This document shows positions 10,466-21,040 of a stretch of DNA of 64,000 nt, in pieces. Below the pieces are notes generated by a model. The model saw only the letters and a program-made list of their open reading frames with translations. It searched no databases and was not told where the DNA came from. A program made the translations under genes and the position numbers. How positions within the stretch are numbered: the stretch's first letter is position 1; each line of letters begins with the position of its first letter. The stretch covers positions 682,001 through 746,000 of the forward strand of contig JADEYG010000001.1 of the NCBI GenBank assembly GCA_016906335.1, written 5' to 3'. The DNA comes from Novakomyces olei. Its lineage: Eukaryota > Ascomycota > Novakomycetes > Novakomycetales > Novakomycetaceae.

Positions 10466-11811
10466 ACCTGGTTTTTCCTCAATGGCAATGTAATTTCGTT
10501 CGAGGGAGAGGGGAAGGGTACTTCACAGCAACAAATACCAAATAAGCATGAACCGAATTCTCAAATAAAAGCAAAGGAACTGGGGTTTCGAGAAAGCTAT
10601 TACCTATGTTTTGGATAATTGATTGGGAGAAAAGCATATGTTATTTACCTGGCTCCGTGTATATTTTACTTTTCGCTAAAAAATCTCTGTTTCATTTCTC
10701 TCTGTTTCATTTCTTTTGGTTCACGTTCTATAACAACGTGAAGCTCTTTTCTGATCAGGAATGAAATAGATATTGGAATATAGAGCAACACAGGAGAATT
10801 GCTTGCATGAAAAGTTTTGTCGTGCCAGTGCAAGTGATAACTATTCAACATTTATCTCAGTTTGTCATTTATTTAAATTCAGTATCTACTCAAAGTTTAC
10901 CTGTTTTATTCTATGCTTATATATACTATTTTTTTCTTGTCATTTTTTTATTTAACCATCTTTCTCTTTTTTCCTAAAAATTTCAAAGATCGTCATGGGA
11001 TTTTCTGCACAAAGCTTATCATTATATATCTGACCCCTCTGACCTTCTTTTGTATGCTTCACTGGGGCATTATATTGTTCTATTTGTTTTAATGCAATGC
11101 GCAGTAAAAATTTTTTTTGTTTGGTATAAGAGGGAGGGGAGCGTTCTTCTTTTTTTATTGCTTTGTCTTGCCTTTTCTTTGTTTCCTTTCAATTTTGATC
11201 TCCCTCTAAATTTAATCGCTTTCGCCTTTTTCTTTTGAATTGATTTTTTCCTTTTGTTTTGCTGTACTTTTTCTTTTCGACGCGTTGAACGTTGGTATAC
11301 AGATTTTTACGGCGCTCAAAAATATAAGCGCTCAGAGCCGGTTGTGGGAGTTGATTGGGAAAGGACGACTGGGAAACAGACTCAGAAAAACGGAAAACCG
11401 TAAAATACTGAAACCAGATTTTAGAGGGGTCGTGTTGATGGCGGGACCAGCGCGGGCATAAGGAGAGTTTCAACGATAGACAATCGAGTGACTGCAATGA
11501 GCCCATCACACCTAGAATAGTTGATACAAATTTATTTTTCAAGCATAACAAGCAGTACGATAATCACGTAGATTTGTACTCCACGAGTACTAGATCTATA
11601 AATTGTCTATGAAGTTCAGGGCTAGGGTTAATCTGCTACATATAATGGACTGACATTATCTGATATCACGGCTCGAGCACGAAGAATTATATAATAAATT
11701 TAACCCTAATTAACCCTAATTAATAGACGTATTCCAAACAAATACAATGACGGAAACGCGACGGGCGATACGCGTACAGCCCTAATCAATGACCAGCATG
11801 AATAAGCAAGC
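10466..11811. other. Intergenic between Ras and SAE2
   Basis: About 1.35 kb, with long pyrimidine-rich tracts at 10,860-11,280. No gene is supported; a minus-strand open frame at 11189-11551 is low-complexity antisense of the T-rich tract. Telomere-like motifs occur at 11621-11630 and 11701-11720. Confidence 0.5.
11701..11720. promoter_or_regulatory. Tandem TAACCCTAAT motifs upstream of SAE2
   Basis: Two direct copies of TAACCCTAAT end 91 bp before the SAE2 start. The motif matches the telomere-repeat site bound by Tbf1/Teb1-type Myb proteins, which also act at fungal promoters. The function here is inferred. Confidence 0.45.
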
Positions 11812-13433
11812 ATGGCAAGCGATCAAAGTTTAGAGCAATTGCTGCTCACAGTCAAGACACTTCCAGATGCTGTCCTAAAAAGTACGACACTAATTGGCTC
11901 AAACTGTACTAAGAACTTCAAGTTCAGGCTCAGTACGACGAGAAAGTTCATGCATTACAGAACGAACTGGAGCAGCTTAAAACGCGTTTGGAGGAAGCAC
12001 AAGCCAGAGAAAGAAGCAACGCCCTTGAGGTAAGAATACCAAAACAAACGGTCTTTTGTTAAATCTGCTTAATCTAATTAATTTAATTAATCTAATTGAC
12101 TCTAATAAACTAATTATTTTTTATTTCTTCCGTCTGTCAATTATGAATTTTAATTAGCGTCGACTAACAATGAGACTTCTCAACTGAATGATGCAGCCGC
12201 GCACTGGCGCAACAAGTATATTGGTGCCCGTGAAAAATACGCTTTTCTACGTACGCAAACTTGCATTGATTCTTTTCTTACCTAAAACAAGCTAAAATTA
12301 CATCTACTGGCGATCTTTCAAAGACAGAACTGCTTGGTCTGCACGCACAACTGCTAGACAGGTACTTGGTCCTGCAGAAAAAGTACAGTGAGCGGAGACA
12401 GAGTGATTATGCGCCTATCGATGAGGCAATAGGCGCTTTCAGCAACGAGCAAGGAATGAATAGTGTGTCTTTGACAGCTCAGAGCAATGGAACCCGTTCA
12501 AAAAGCAATTCTGATATTACTGAATATGTTCCGGCAAACATGTCGGAAACGAGCCTTATTGGAGGTGAAACACAGCTGGCTGCAAGAGATCCAGAAGATC
12601 TTGCTATGCAAAGAGACACATTTGTGCCTGATTCTGCTTCTGTTTCCTCTGCAGACGAAGACGAACTTGCTTCAGTCCGTGATCCTCCTGTGTCTTCTCC
12701 ACCTTCGTCTTCTTCAACCACAGTTGGACCTTCGTCCAGTCAACCGTTGCACCAAGGAAGATCTCGTCTGGCTGATTTTTCTGTTAATCCTGCTGCAAAT
12801 GAAGGCCGAACTTTTGTGTTTAACGACGACGTTCCTGTCCGCGGGAAACATGCAAATCGGGCACGTTTACTGCCTTGTGTTCACGATGGTCATGGTGCTT
12901 GTGATTGTAAAAATGTGCGATTACTCTTATTCATATTTTTTTTTTTCATTTTGCAATTGATTAATTAAGGGCCTTTTTTCTTCAAGTTTGTTTCAATTAC
13001 CTCTATTTTCGGCGACGGTTGGATAGACAGATGTATATGTCCGTGTATCTCGTGACATACCTTTTTTTTTTTTTTTTTCAAATTTTATCTAATCTGCCAT
13101 TTAATCTAATATATTCTTTTATTGTTAAGGTTCTTTGTATCATTTCAATATCCTAATGTCCAGTTCTACCGCATCCTAGAACAAAATGAAAATACTGAAA
13201 AAACCAATATACGGCAGCAAGTATCGCGGCATCGTGAACGATGGCCTGGAGCATCGGAAGCAGGCAGGAGATCACCGCCTGGGTTCTGGGATGCGAACGA
13301 AACAGACGCGGACCGTGAGCGGCAGTATCGGGCTGAAGCGGAGCGCGAGAGGCAGATACATTTACAGCACAGAATCGAAGAGGCGTCAAAGCCTAATGGC
13401 CGATGGCGTCTAGCAAAGCAGGACAAAAAGTGA
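11812..13433 (+). CDS. SAE2: Sae2/Ctp1/CtIP-family DNA-end resection factor
   Basis: Predicted cofactor of Mre11-Rad50-Nbs1/Xrs2 that starts resection of double-strand breaks. Exons: 11812..11881, 11923..12029, 12175..12250, 12292..12914, 13164..13433 (381 aa). The N-terminus (residues 24-120) is a coiled coil with heptads such as HALQNELEQLKTRLEEAQ, as in the oligomerising region of Ctp1/Sae2. The middle is Ser/Thr-rich and acidic, and likely phosphorylated. The C-terminal block has a Cys/His cluster (CVHDGHGACDCKNFY) and the family hallmark SRHRERW followed by SPPGFW. The SP site corresponds to the CDK site needed for activity in relatives. The last intron (250 nt) has an unusual GTGCGA donor and a T-tract. 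Its boundaries were chosen because they join DCKN to FYRIL in frame. The gene is short, as is usual for yeast members. Confidence 0.85.
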
Positions 13434-13596
13434 CGGGGGTCTAGAAAATCTAGAAAAAAATCATTAAGCAAACTAATTAATCAAAAGCCTTTATTTATTA
13501 GTTTGTCACTTGACCTACAGCAAAGGATTCAGATTGAACGAGAGAAAGGCGGGAAGAACTTGGATCGGGCAGATCATAAACACAGAATAAATCATA

Positions 13597-15874
13597 TTAG
13601 TTCTGTTTTGTCTCTGCATACTCGACATGATCGATTTGCTCCTTCTTGGCTACGTCCATGCTATTTATGGATTTTAGTTCATCTTCAGCAGCGGCAGCAG
13701 AAGCTTCAGCCTCATAATCCAAATTGGCGCCAAATTCTGCTCGGAAATGCTGGCTAAGTTTGCGCGACTCTATGCCGACGCGGTACCATGGCTTGTTGAA
13801 CACTTGGTGCATATACTCGAGAGGAATTCCCGAAGTCTCGGGTAAAAAGATGCGAATCCAGACTGCCGGCAGTTAGATCAAATAATAGTACTAGAAATAA
13901 TAGTCTAGAAATAATAGTACTAGAAATAATAATGCTAGAAATAATCGCACTAGAAATAATAGAAATAATAGTTAAACAATTTAATAAATGTAAATCGAGT
14001 ATGTAAATATAAAACTGCTTTTCAACTTACCCAACGCCAGCAAGCAGACGACGGCGAAAAAAAGCATAGAGCCAAAAGGCGTGATTCCTCCGTCAGAAAC
14101 GCTGAGCAGCATTCGCGGCAGGGCTTTGCTATTGCCGTACTGATTGGCAAAATGGACGCACATAACGAGACTGGTGCTGATTGCACGCAGATAAAGTGGA
14201 AATATTTCGGCCACCATTGAATACTGAATCGCGTTGAAGCCGAGAGCCCAGCCAATCCCGTTCAGGTAAATCATGGCAATCCCACCAGTTGCGGCCCGTA
14301 CAGTGCTCGGTTCATCTTGATCTGTTGCAATGTCCGGCTTAACGCCGAGGAGAATGGCAATGTAGAGCATAGAGAGCGTCTGAAGCCCAACGCCGAGATA
14401 CACTGAGCGTTTACGGCCAATTCTGTCGATCAAAAACAGAGCACAAATCAGTGACGAAACAAACTTGACAACTCCGAGAATGGCGGTGGCCAACAGACCC
14501 TCTTGATTTCCCGAAACTCCGAGCAGAGCGAAAAAAGTAGGACTATATATAGTGATCGCATTGGCACCAGACCACTGGCCTAGCAACTGGACCATGACGC
14601 CGACCATAAGGCGGTAACGGTTACCCCCGTCGGTGACAAGATCCCGGAGTTTGATAAAGAGAGTCTTGCCTTTGCCAGACTCTTTTTCCTCCTGCGTCAT
14701 TTCCTCTATGAGTTTGAATTCTTTCATTACATATTGGCTTGACAGTGGGAGACCTCGCAACTTTTCAAGAGCCTTTATCGCTTCATCACGGCGACCGCGT
14801 TTAAGAAGCATTCGTGGGCTTTCCGTACAAAACAATGATGCGATAATTGTGACCCTTGCCGTTAATATTCTCGAAATAATTATTGGAAATAATGGCCTTT
14901 GAACAAAGACGAGATATGGAGTGCTCAACGGCTGATTAACAAAATAACCAGAACGCACGAGTAATTAACAAAATTAATCAAGTTTGAAATGAAATAAATG
15001 GCCTAGCTGACATACCCTGCAAATATTATCTGTACAGTGAGCGGAGTAATCCAACGTCGTCGGCCCGTCAAGTGGATCGATGAACCCCAGTCTTTTAATT
15101 AGCTCGCATTATTAGCAGACGCTTACTTGCAAAATAAGAAATCATGATGCCGAGATAAACGCTGCCCGAAAATGCACAAGAAACCATCCCGCGGATCTCT
15201 GAGGGCGCAGTTTCAGCGAGGTACGCTGGCCCAATGACAGCACTTTGACCAATTGCGAGTCCGGCAACAATTCGACCTTTTAATGTCAGCTACATTCATG
15301 CCTAGTCGAAACTTATGACTTAATCATCGGGTATTTTTCTTGTCATAGTTTTTTAATTACTTTTCAATCCTTGACTTTCTCGGTTTGTCTGATTCTTCTC
15401 TTTAATGTTGGTTCTTTTGATTCTTATTTGCATCCCTTCTTTTTGTTTTGTTTTCTTCTTTTACTTCTTTTTTTTTTTCCTTTTTTTTAAAAAATTCTTA
15501 CCAATATATAGCTGTCCAATCGTTGTCGAGGTGACTTCAATAACAACTCCGACAATCCAGACAACACACAATTCACGCAGAGCCCAAATACGGCCAATTC
15601 GATCGACGATAAGAAAAGCAAAAAGGGCGCCAGCAATAGAAAGCAGCTGGACCATCGCTGAAATATTGCCTTGGCGTTCCGCATTAGCCTGTGGACTGTT
15701 GAGCTGAAGAAATGTTGCCTCAAAAGCCGGAGAAGACTCCATTCCCGAGACGGCACCTTCATCGAGTCCACGCGCGGCACCTAATAGACCAAAGGCTAAA
15801 ATGCAGGCACCTAATTGCCAATTAAAGATTTCTGGGGGCGCATTGCCTTTGTCAAAGAGCTTAATTCCATACAT
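13597..15874 (-). CDS. MFS sugar/quinate-type transporter
   Basis: A 12-helix major-facilitator permease of the fungal sugar-porter family, most like hexose or quinate permeases. Exons: complement(15502..15874), (15127..15276), (15016..15091), (14031..14854), (13597..13862); 562 aa. Conserved marks are ARGLDEGAVSGM in the first loop, DRIGR after TM2, GRIVAGLAIG and PAYLAETAPSEIRG (TM4-5), ESPRMLLKRGRRDEA at the central loop, NAITIYSPTFF (TM7), a second DRIGRK and the terminal PETSGIPLEYMHQVF. Each junction restores a family motif, for example QLYIG-RIVAG and IIFAG-VTIIASLFCTESPR. Substrate cannot be assigned. The ATG at 15874 is the first in frame, leaving a short N-terminus. The C-terminal tail is acidic and Ala-rich. 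Confidence 0.9.
13881..13970. repeat. AGAAATAATA-type minisatellite in a transporter intron
   Basis: Five to six imperfect copies of a TAGAAATAATAGTAC-like unit sit inside the last intron (13863-14030) of the transporter gene. Confidence 0.75.
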
Positions 15875-16910
15875 TATTGCCAACGGCTGTATAGAATTCT
15901 ATAAGCAATTGAGAGCCAAGGATCAAAAGTCGCATGTACGCCAATTCAGGCGTTTGGGTTGTGACGAGTAGTGATCCGTGCTATTTATTGTGCAACCAAC
16001 GAATGCGGGGAACATGTGCACCGAATCAAATGGCGGCGCTTATTTGCCGAGGATCTGTCTACAGGAGAAATCGTATGTGAAAATTTAAGAGTTTATCTGT
16101 TACTTTCCCCACAAGATTCATATCTGCCGATCGTTGTTAAAACTGCTGTTTGCGCGCCGGCATTAGGCGGGATGCTGCACTTTTGCCTATTATGGGGCTA
16201 ATAAGCGAAACTTGTGGGGATTCGAGATTTACCGAAGGAAAGGGGAATATCTTTGGCGGAGGTTATTACCATTTTTATTACATAGTATACACTTACTTTT
16301 ATCATACTCGATATTAAATAAGGCCAATTTACATACAATTCATCCCGCCTTCAACGAGATTCACACTGGTATGACCGTTTATGGTATATGATTTCCGAAT
16401 ATCGTTCGGGCTGCACTTATCGCGATTTGGAGACTCGCAAAGATTATTCGCAAAAATTATACTTCGGCGGGCGATAGACTTTTCTTGGCAAAGGTGTTGG
16501 AATGTTCAAGACTACGGAACAAAAACAATAAACACTATTTGGCCGATAAGCTGATCAAAAGCTTGTGTTACTGCCCTGCGGCCGGCGCTGAACTTTAACC
16601 AGCAATAATATAGAGTTCCAACTAAATAATAAGCAATGGTAAAGGATAGGAAGATAGAAAAGCGTTGCTGAATATGAGAGCACGGGCGCGTATTAAACAG
16701 TTTTGTGAAATGGCAGCAGTAAAGCAATCAGGCTGATGAGAAACATGGGCAGTGCAAGCGATACAGCTACACCAATCGGCTGCAGCTTAAAAGCCTCTGA
16801 AACACATTCACCCAGTGGCAAGCACCTGCTTGCTTGCACATGCTGGCTTTCTAAGCCTACCTGCCGCACACACCATTGCTTACCATCTCACAGAAGGTAA
16901 ACTGGTCATA

Positions 16911-16923
16911 AGGGTTAGGGTTT
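16911..16923. promoter_or_regulatory. TTAGGG-type motif upstream of the conserved fungal gene
   Basis: AGGGTTAGGGTTT, about 273 bp before the start at 17196. Same motif class as the sites upstream of SAE2, RPC2 and the chromatin remodeller. Confidence 0.4.
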
Positions 16924-17134
16924 AAGTTAATTTGACAGTGTGAATAATCACAGACTGGAGCATTACGTGAAATCAGAGGAGTACTCCAGGCTACTTGGCC
17001 TTTTTTATTTATTTATTTTGAAGTATTGCTTCGTATAAACTCGTAACCGTCAGACTATCCTCTATCTGCGCACCCTTTTGGCGTATTGTCGTATAATTCA
17101 GATTCCGGGGTCAAAGGCGACGGTATAAAGCACA

Positions 17135-17239
17135 ATGGCAGTTGTCCCTTGTAGCAGCGTCCTTAGTAGCAGCGTCCTTAGTAGCAGCGGTTACAATGGA
17201 CGCACCACCACCATACGGCTACGCGATTGGCGGGACTGA
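17135..17239 (+). other. Upstream ORF overlapping the start of the next gene
   Basis: An ATG at 17135 opens a 34-codon frame that ends at TGA 17237-17239. This is 41 bp past the main ATG at 17196 and in a different frame. If both are on the mRNA, translation of this frame would compete with the main protein. Confidence 0.45.
17144..17188 (+). repeat. 15-bp tandem repeat in the presumed 5' leader
   Basis: Three copies of GTCCTTAGTAGCAGC (the first with one or two changes) lie immediately upstream of the ATG at 17196 and inside an overlapping upstream reading frame. Confidence 0.8.
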
Positions 17240-18116
17240 TCCTCTGCCGCCAGTGGCAACGGAGAATGGCGACGGTAATTTGTATGCCAATCGTCATACG
17301 GCAAAACCATCGGCGCCGCTCTCACAATTAGACGGAAGGCCTTCGCCTCGAGACAGACGGCCGATCGTTATCCCACAGGGCTCGTACGGATTCTCACAAG
17401 TTTACGCGCCCGTTCTTGAAGACTATGGGCTATCAAAACAGGACTTTGCCGTTATTCTGGCAGAGTTGGGCGGCAGTGGCAGTGGCAGACAGATCGGGCC
17501 TTGTAACAATTTCGATAGTGTCCTTTCCGGACGTGGCGGCCGCAGAGCGGGATTAGTACGGCCAATCAGTCTGCTGTGGGGTATTGGCTCCAGTCTTGTT
17601 GGCGTGGGACGGGCCGCTGCTACTGATACAATGACCAACAAAATGGCCCGACTGAATCGGGCCGTGTTGCAGCCACGTGGGCTGTACGCACGTACCGTGG
17701 GAACGTTAGAGTTGGAGACTCTTGTGCTGCAATTGCCGAGGGGAACTTTAAGCGATGTCTTTTACGGCAGTTCAGCAGAGGCGGCTGTTGAGCAATTGCC
17801 GATGCTGCTGGGCACTAACGTAGCCCCGCTCGTGCCCGTGGCCAATGAAGCCCTGTCGCGGCTGCAGTGGAGGTACGAACGGGATATACTGAATCTGGAT
17901 CGGAGAGAAGAACGGCAAATGCTACGTCACACGCCGGGTCAGCCGTGGCGGGGGCGTTTCCATGACGATCATACGCTGTTGCGCATCAATTACGAACGTG
18001 AGCGCCTTCAAAACAACTACGATAGACACATGTGCCGTCATCAGTGTAGATCAGGGCGCCAGGGCCAAGGGGTGGGAGCAACTGTTACACAGTGGTTGGT
18101 CATCGAGTGCTTGTAG
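17196..18116 (+). CDS. Conserved fungal protein of unknown function
   Basis: Single exon, 306 aa from the first in-frame ATG (MDAPPPYGYAIGG). It resembles a family widespread in filamentous ascomycetes. These proteins share an IPQ motif followed by a YAPVLEDYGL-type segment, a hydrophobic middle and a KMARLNRAVLQPRGLYA-type block. All three are visible here (about residues 58-90, 120-145 and 147-165). Members are often tied to no known function. Segments rich in Gly/Ala between residues 110 and 145 could insert in a membrane, but I cannot show that. The C-terminal third is Arg-rich, with charged helices (RYERDILNLDRREERQML). The frame is open upstream to 17142 through the 15-bp repeat but has no ATG there. 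The product should be recorded as hypothetical. Confidence 0.75.
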   Translation: MDAPPPYGYAIGGTDPLPPVATENGDGNLYANRHTAKPSAPLSQLDGRPSPRDRRPIVIPQGSYGFSQVYAPVLEDYGLSKQDFAVILAELGGSGSGRQIGPCNNFDSVLSGRGGRRAGLVRPISLLWGIGSSLVGVGRAAATDTMTNKMARLNRAVLQPRGLYARTVGTLELETLVLQLPRGTLSDVFYGSSAEAAVEQLPMLLGTNVAPLVPVANEALSRLQWRYERDILNLDRREERQMLRHTPGQPWRGRFHDDHTLLRINYERERLQNNYDRHMCRHQCRSGRQGQGVGATVTQWLVIECL

Positions 18117-18242
18117 GTACAGTGTGATTTGTATCGTATATTACAACAACAACGACGTGCTTGTGCGGTCGATTGGTTTGGGAAATGAGGATCAGTCTCG
18201 TTCTACATCAGTTCGTTTCAAGCTTTACTTCAACCACTATTA

Positions 18243-18268
18243 GGTTAGTTAGGGTTAGTTAGGGTTAT
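18243..18268. promoter_or_regulatory. Degenerate TTAGGG array
   Basis: GGTTAGTTAGGG followed by TTAGTTAGGGTTA, about 235 bp upstream of the acetyltransferase-like gene. Confidence 0.45.
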
Positions 18269-18314
18269 TACTTTTGATCACTCTTTTCGACATGCCGCTA
18301 ATAATGATAAACGG

Positions 18315-18390
18315 TAATAAAGACACAGTAATAAAGACAACAGTAATAAAGACAACAGTAATAAAGACAACAGTAATAAAGACAACAGTA
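18315..18390 (+). repeat. AATAAAGACAACAGT tandem repeat
   Basis: Five copies of a 15-bp unit, the first shortened by one base, in the intergenic region. Confidence 0.85.
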
Positions 18391-18502
18391 AAATAAAGCT
18401 GTTATTTCTATAGTAAATAGAAAATAGTAATTATTAATTATAATTAATTATATGGCCCAAAAGTCAATGGCTAATACGAAAACGAGATAAGCGCTTGCCG
18501 TG

Positions 18503-20127
18503 ATGGAGCGACTCCGAAATCTTGGTAAGCATTACGAGCCTGCATCTTACCAATTAAAGGTCATTTGGAAAGGTACTCGTCTACGCGCTACAGTCTCGGG
18601 TTCTACTATAACGTGGCGGTAACGGCAACTTTTGAAGTTCCTGAAACGAGTACAAATGTAATCCGCGCCGTCATTTGTAACGCGTGCGCTGCCATAACTG
18701 CGGACGAACCTAATCTTGGCATTGTAGTGGACTGCGCGGATACAGGTCCCGATTTTTATACGCGCTTGCCGTCAATTCGTACTGCCAGCGCCATAAAATT
18801 TATCGATATTTGCGAAAAAGATTCGTTTTCAGAGTCGCGAGAGCTCGATGCCTTTCTGGAAAGGGCTCACAATGAGCCTTTTGAACCCTTTGCAGAGTCG
18901 CCTTTTTTCCGCCTTTATGTCCTGCTGGATTCGCACTTGAATAAACACACTTTTTTCCGTGCAGTTTTTGTTTTCCACCACGCAATCGGAGACGGCCGCT
19001 CGGGCTTGATCTTCCACTCAAGGCTAGATAAGGAGATTGACAAACTGCTAAACTCTGCGAATGATAAGGGTGGGGGTCACAATGGTTTGCAGACAGATAC
19101 TGCGAATTCGGAAACAGTAGATTTGAATTCATCTACACTACACAGCCGAACGGACTCACTATTGGCAGACTTGAAAGTCCCAGAGTACCTGCCAGTGTGT
19201 ACTCGTCCCATATCTCCCAGCTTGGAGCAAATGTACTATTTACCATATACTTGGTGGTTCGTTGCACGCGCTCTTTTCAAGCCCCGTGGTAAGATATGGA
19301 CGGGTGGTGCTGTCAGCAGTGTGGAGCAAAAACATTCGAGTTATCGTCATATTGTAATTCAGGGCTCCTCACTGCTGGCCGCTCGCTGTCGCTCACGGCA
19401 GATTACAGTGGGCAGTTTGATACAGACTTTGACTGCCAAATTGCTGGCAAATTACGTGGATCCTCATGACTTTAATGCGTTTGTAATAGACTCAGCGGTC
19501 GATTGCCGGCGCTGGCTGAATGGCCAACAGGGATTTGGTGTATTTGTATGTAATCACGTGGCCACAACTACAAGAGAGCTATTACAAACGTCGGGATCGG
19601 TATCCGCAACGGGCCCTGAGACTGATAAAGTCGGGACTGAGCCGAGCCTGACTTTGTCTAGATCGAAATCAAGCTTGTCTAAATCAAATTCAAATCTGTC
19701 AACTTTAACTTCCGATAAATTCCCATGGCACGAGGCACAGCGTTTGCGCCAACAGACTCTTGATTTTGTCAAGAGTGGAGGGAAAAATTCTCCTACTGCT
19801 CTTCTGAAATTCCTTCCAAATCTAAAAAATTATCTTTTATCAGCAGTTGGTAAACCTCGATCAGCTAGTTTTTCCTTCTCTAATCTAGGCTCCTTTAATG
19901 CTGGCCATAATACGCATATAAAACATCTAGTTTTTAGTCAATCGGCTGGTCATTCGGGACACCCGTTCGAGCTGTCGTGTGTCAGCAATTGGAGCGAGGG
20001 CGAGAGTGAATTTGATACCCTTACAATCGGCTTGTCTAGCCCAGCTGGAGGCATTGGCCCAGACTTGCTGGACAATCTGATTCACAATTTAAAGCAAGAG
20101 CTGGAGGCTATTGTGCGGGGAGTTTAG
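18503..20127 (+). CDS. Alcohol acetyltransferase-family protein (AATase/Sli1-like)
   Basis: Predicted acyl-CoA-dependent acetyltransferase, 529 aa, of the fungal AATase family. Known members make acetate esters or N-acetylate sphingoid analogues. Exons 18503..18524 and 18560..20127. The 35-nt intron is among the shortest in the window, and splicing yields MERLRNLGHLERYSSTRYSLG, the typical N-terminal block of the family (L-G-x-L-E-x-Y with R-x-x-L-G). The acyltransferase HXXXD motif is HAIGD in FVFHHAIGDGRS (about residue 150). A Ser/Lys/Leu-rich insert around residues 370-395 (SRSKSSLSKSN) is probably lineage-specific. C-terminal family marks are FSFSNLG and FELSCVSN. The DFGWG motif of plant BAHD enzymes is absent, as expected. 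Substrate unknown. Confidence 0.82.
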
Positions 20128-21040
20128 CGCTCTGGATTTGTATAGAATTTATAATAGATAGAATTAATTGCTAATCAAACGAATCAACCGCGTCTAGCGA
20201 ACGGTGACAGCTCTGTCTGGATATAGGTTTACATGTACAAAACGTGTATATAAATATCTATACATATCTTTACAAATATCAATGTCTATAATATCTACAA
20301 TATCTACAATATCCACAAAATCTATACGACATGATTTTCTCAAAATGGGTCGAAATAGGTATTACCAGATTCATCCACAGATAACGCTTATAAAACGGAT
20401 ACAAAAGTAGGGTTTTTGTAGAGGAGGACGAATGAAATGAATGAGAATTACAATGTAACACACACATATACTAAGAATGCGCAAAGCTAAAGGTCTTTAT
20501 CGAATTGCGCCTGCAAGATCCAACGACAATTAATGCCCGCAAAACACACAGATCGTACCTTGAGATGGACGATGGCGCGTGGCAAAATATAAATTCGATC
20601 AAATCATATGTTAATCGTCGAATCGTTGTACAAGCAATGAATGAATGAAGGAATAAATAAATAAATAACTGACTGAAAATTACCAGTATGCCAAGCGTGC
20701 AGCCTGGACTATACTGTAACTATGTCAAGTAACGCTGCCTGCACAAATCTTCAAACCCAAATCTGCACACCAGTCTCCACTTTTCCTCGCCCCTAATTTA
20801 ATCAGTCGTTCGCCATTTTAAATCGTCTGAAGCGCACAATGATGGGATTGTTTTCAACATTACCGCTCACCTATCCGGTCGCCAGCCTTGAGGGCAAAAG
20901 GAACAATTAAAACGGTCTTTAAAGTGCTCATCTACCATTTTTTCTGTGCGCTTTTGTTTGGCTCTTTGTTTACGAATTGAAATTTGAAGCGCCAATTGCT
21001 GTCAGCCAGATTGAAGCTATACTACGTGCCTCTTTTGACG
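20128..21040. other. Intergenic upstream of the zinc-cluster gene
   Basis: About 0.9 kb. It has a short ATATCTACA-type repeat near 20283-20325, a UGUAUAUA sequence (20245-20252) 118 nt after the acetyltransferase stop, and AT-rich tracts. No gene recognised. Confidence 0.55.

Larger units (their letters stand above)
15875..17195. other. Divergent intergenic region (transporter / conserved fungal protein)
   Basis: About 1.3 kb without a supportable gene. It holds a telomere-like AGGGTTAGGGTTT at 16911-16923 and a 15-bp tandem repeat with a short upstream reading frame at the right edge. Confidence 0.55.
18117..18502. other. Intergenic with telomere-like motif and 15-bp tandem repeat
   Basis: Holds three spaced TTAG/TTAGGG units (18243-18268) and an AATAAAGACAACAGT array (18315-18390). 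No gene. Confidence 0.65.

Noticed and set aside
11189-11551. Minus-strand 120-codon frame
   Set aside because: Lys/Asn-rich antisense of a pyrimidine tract with no homology signal.
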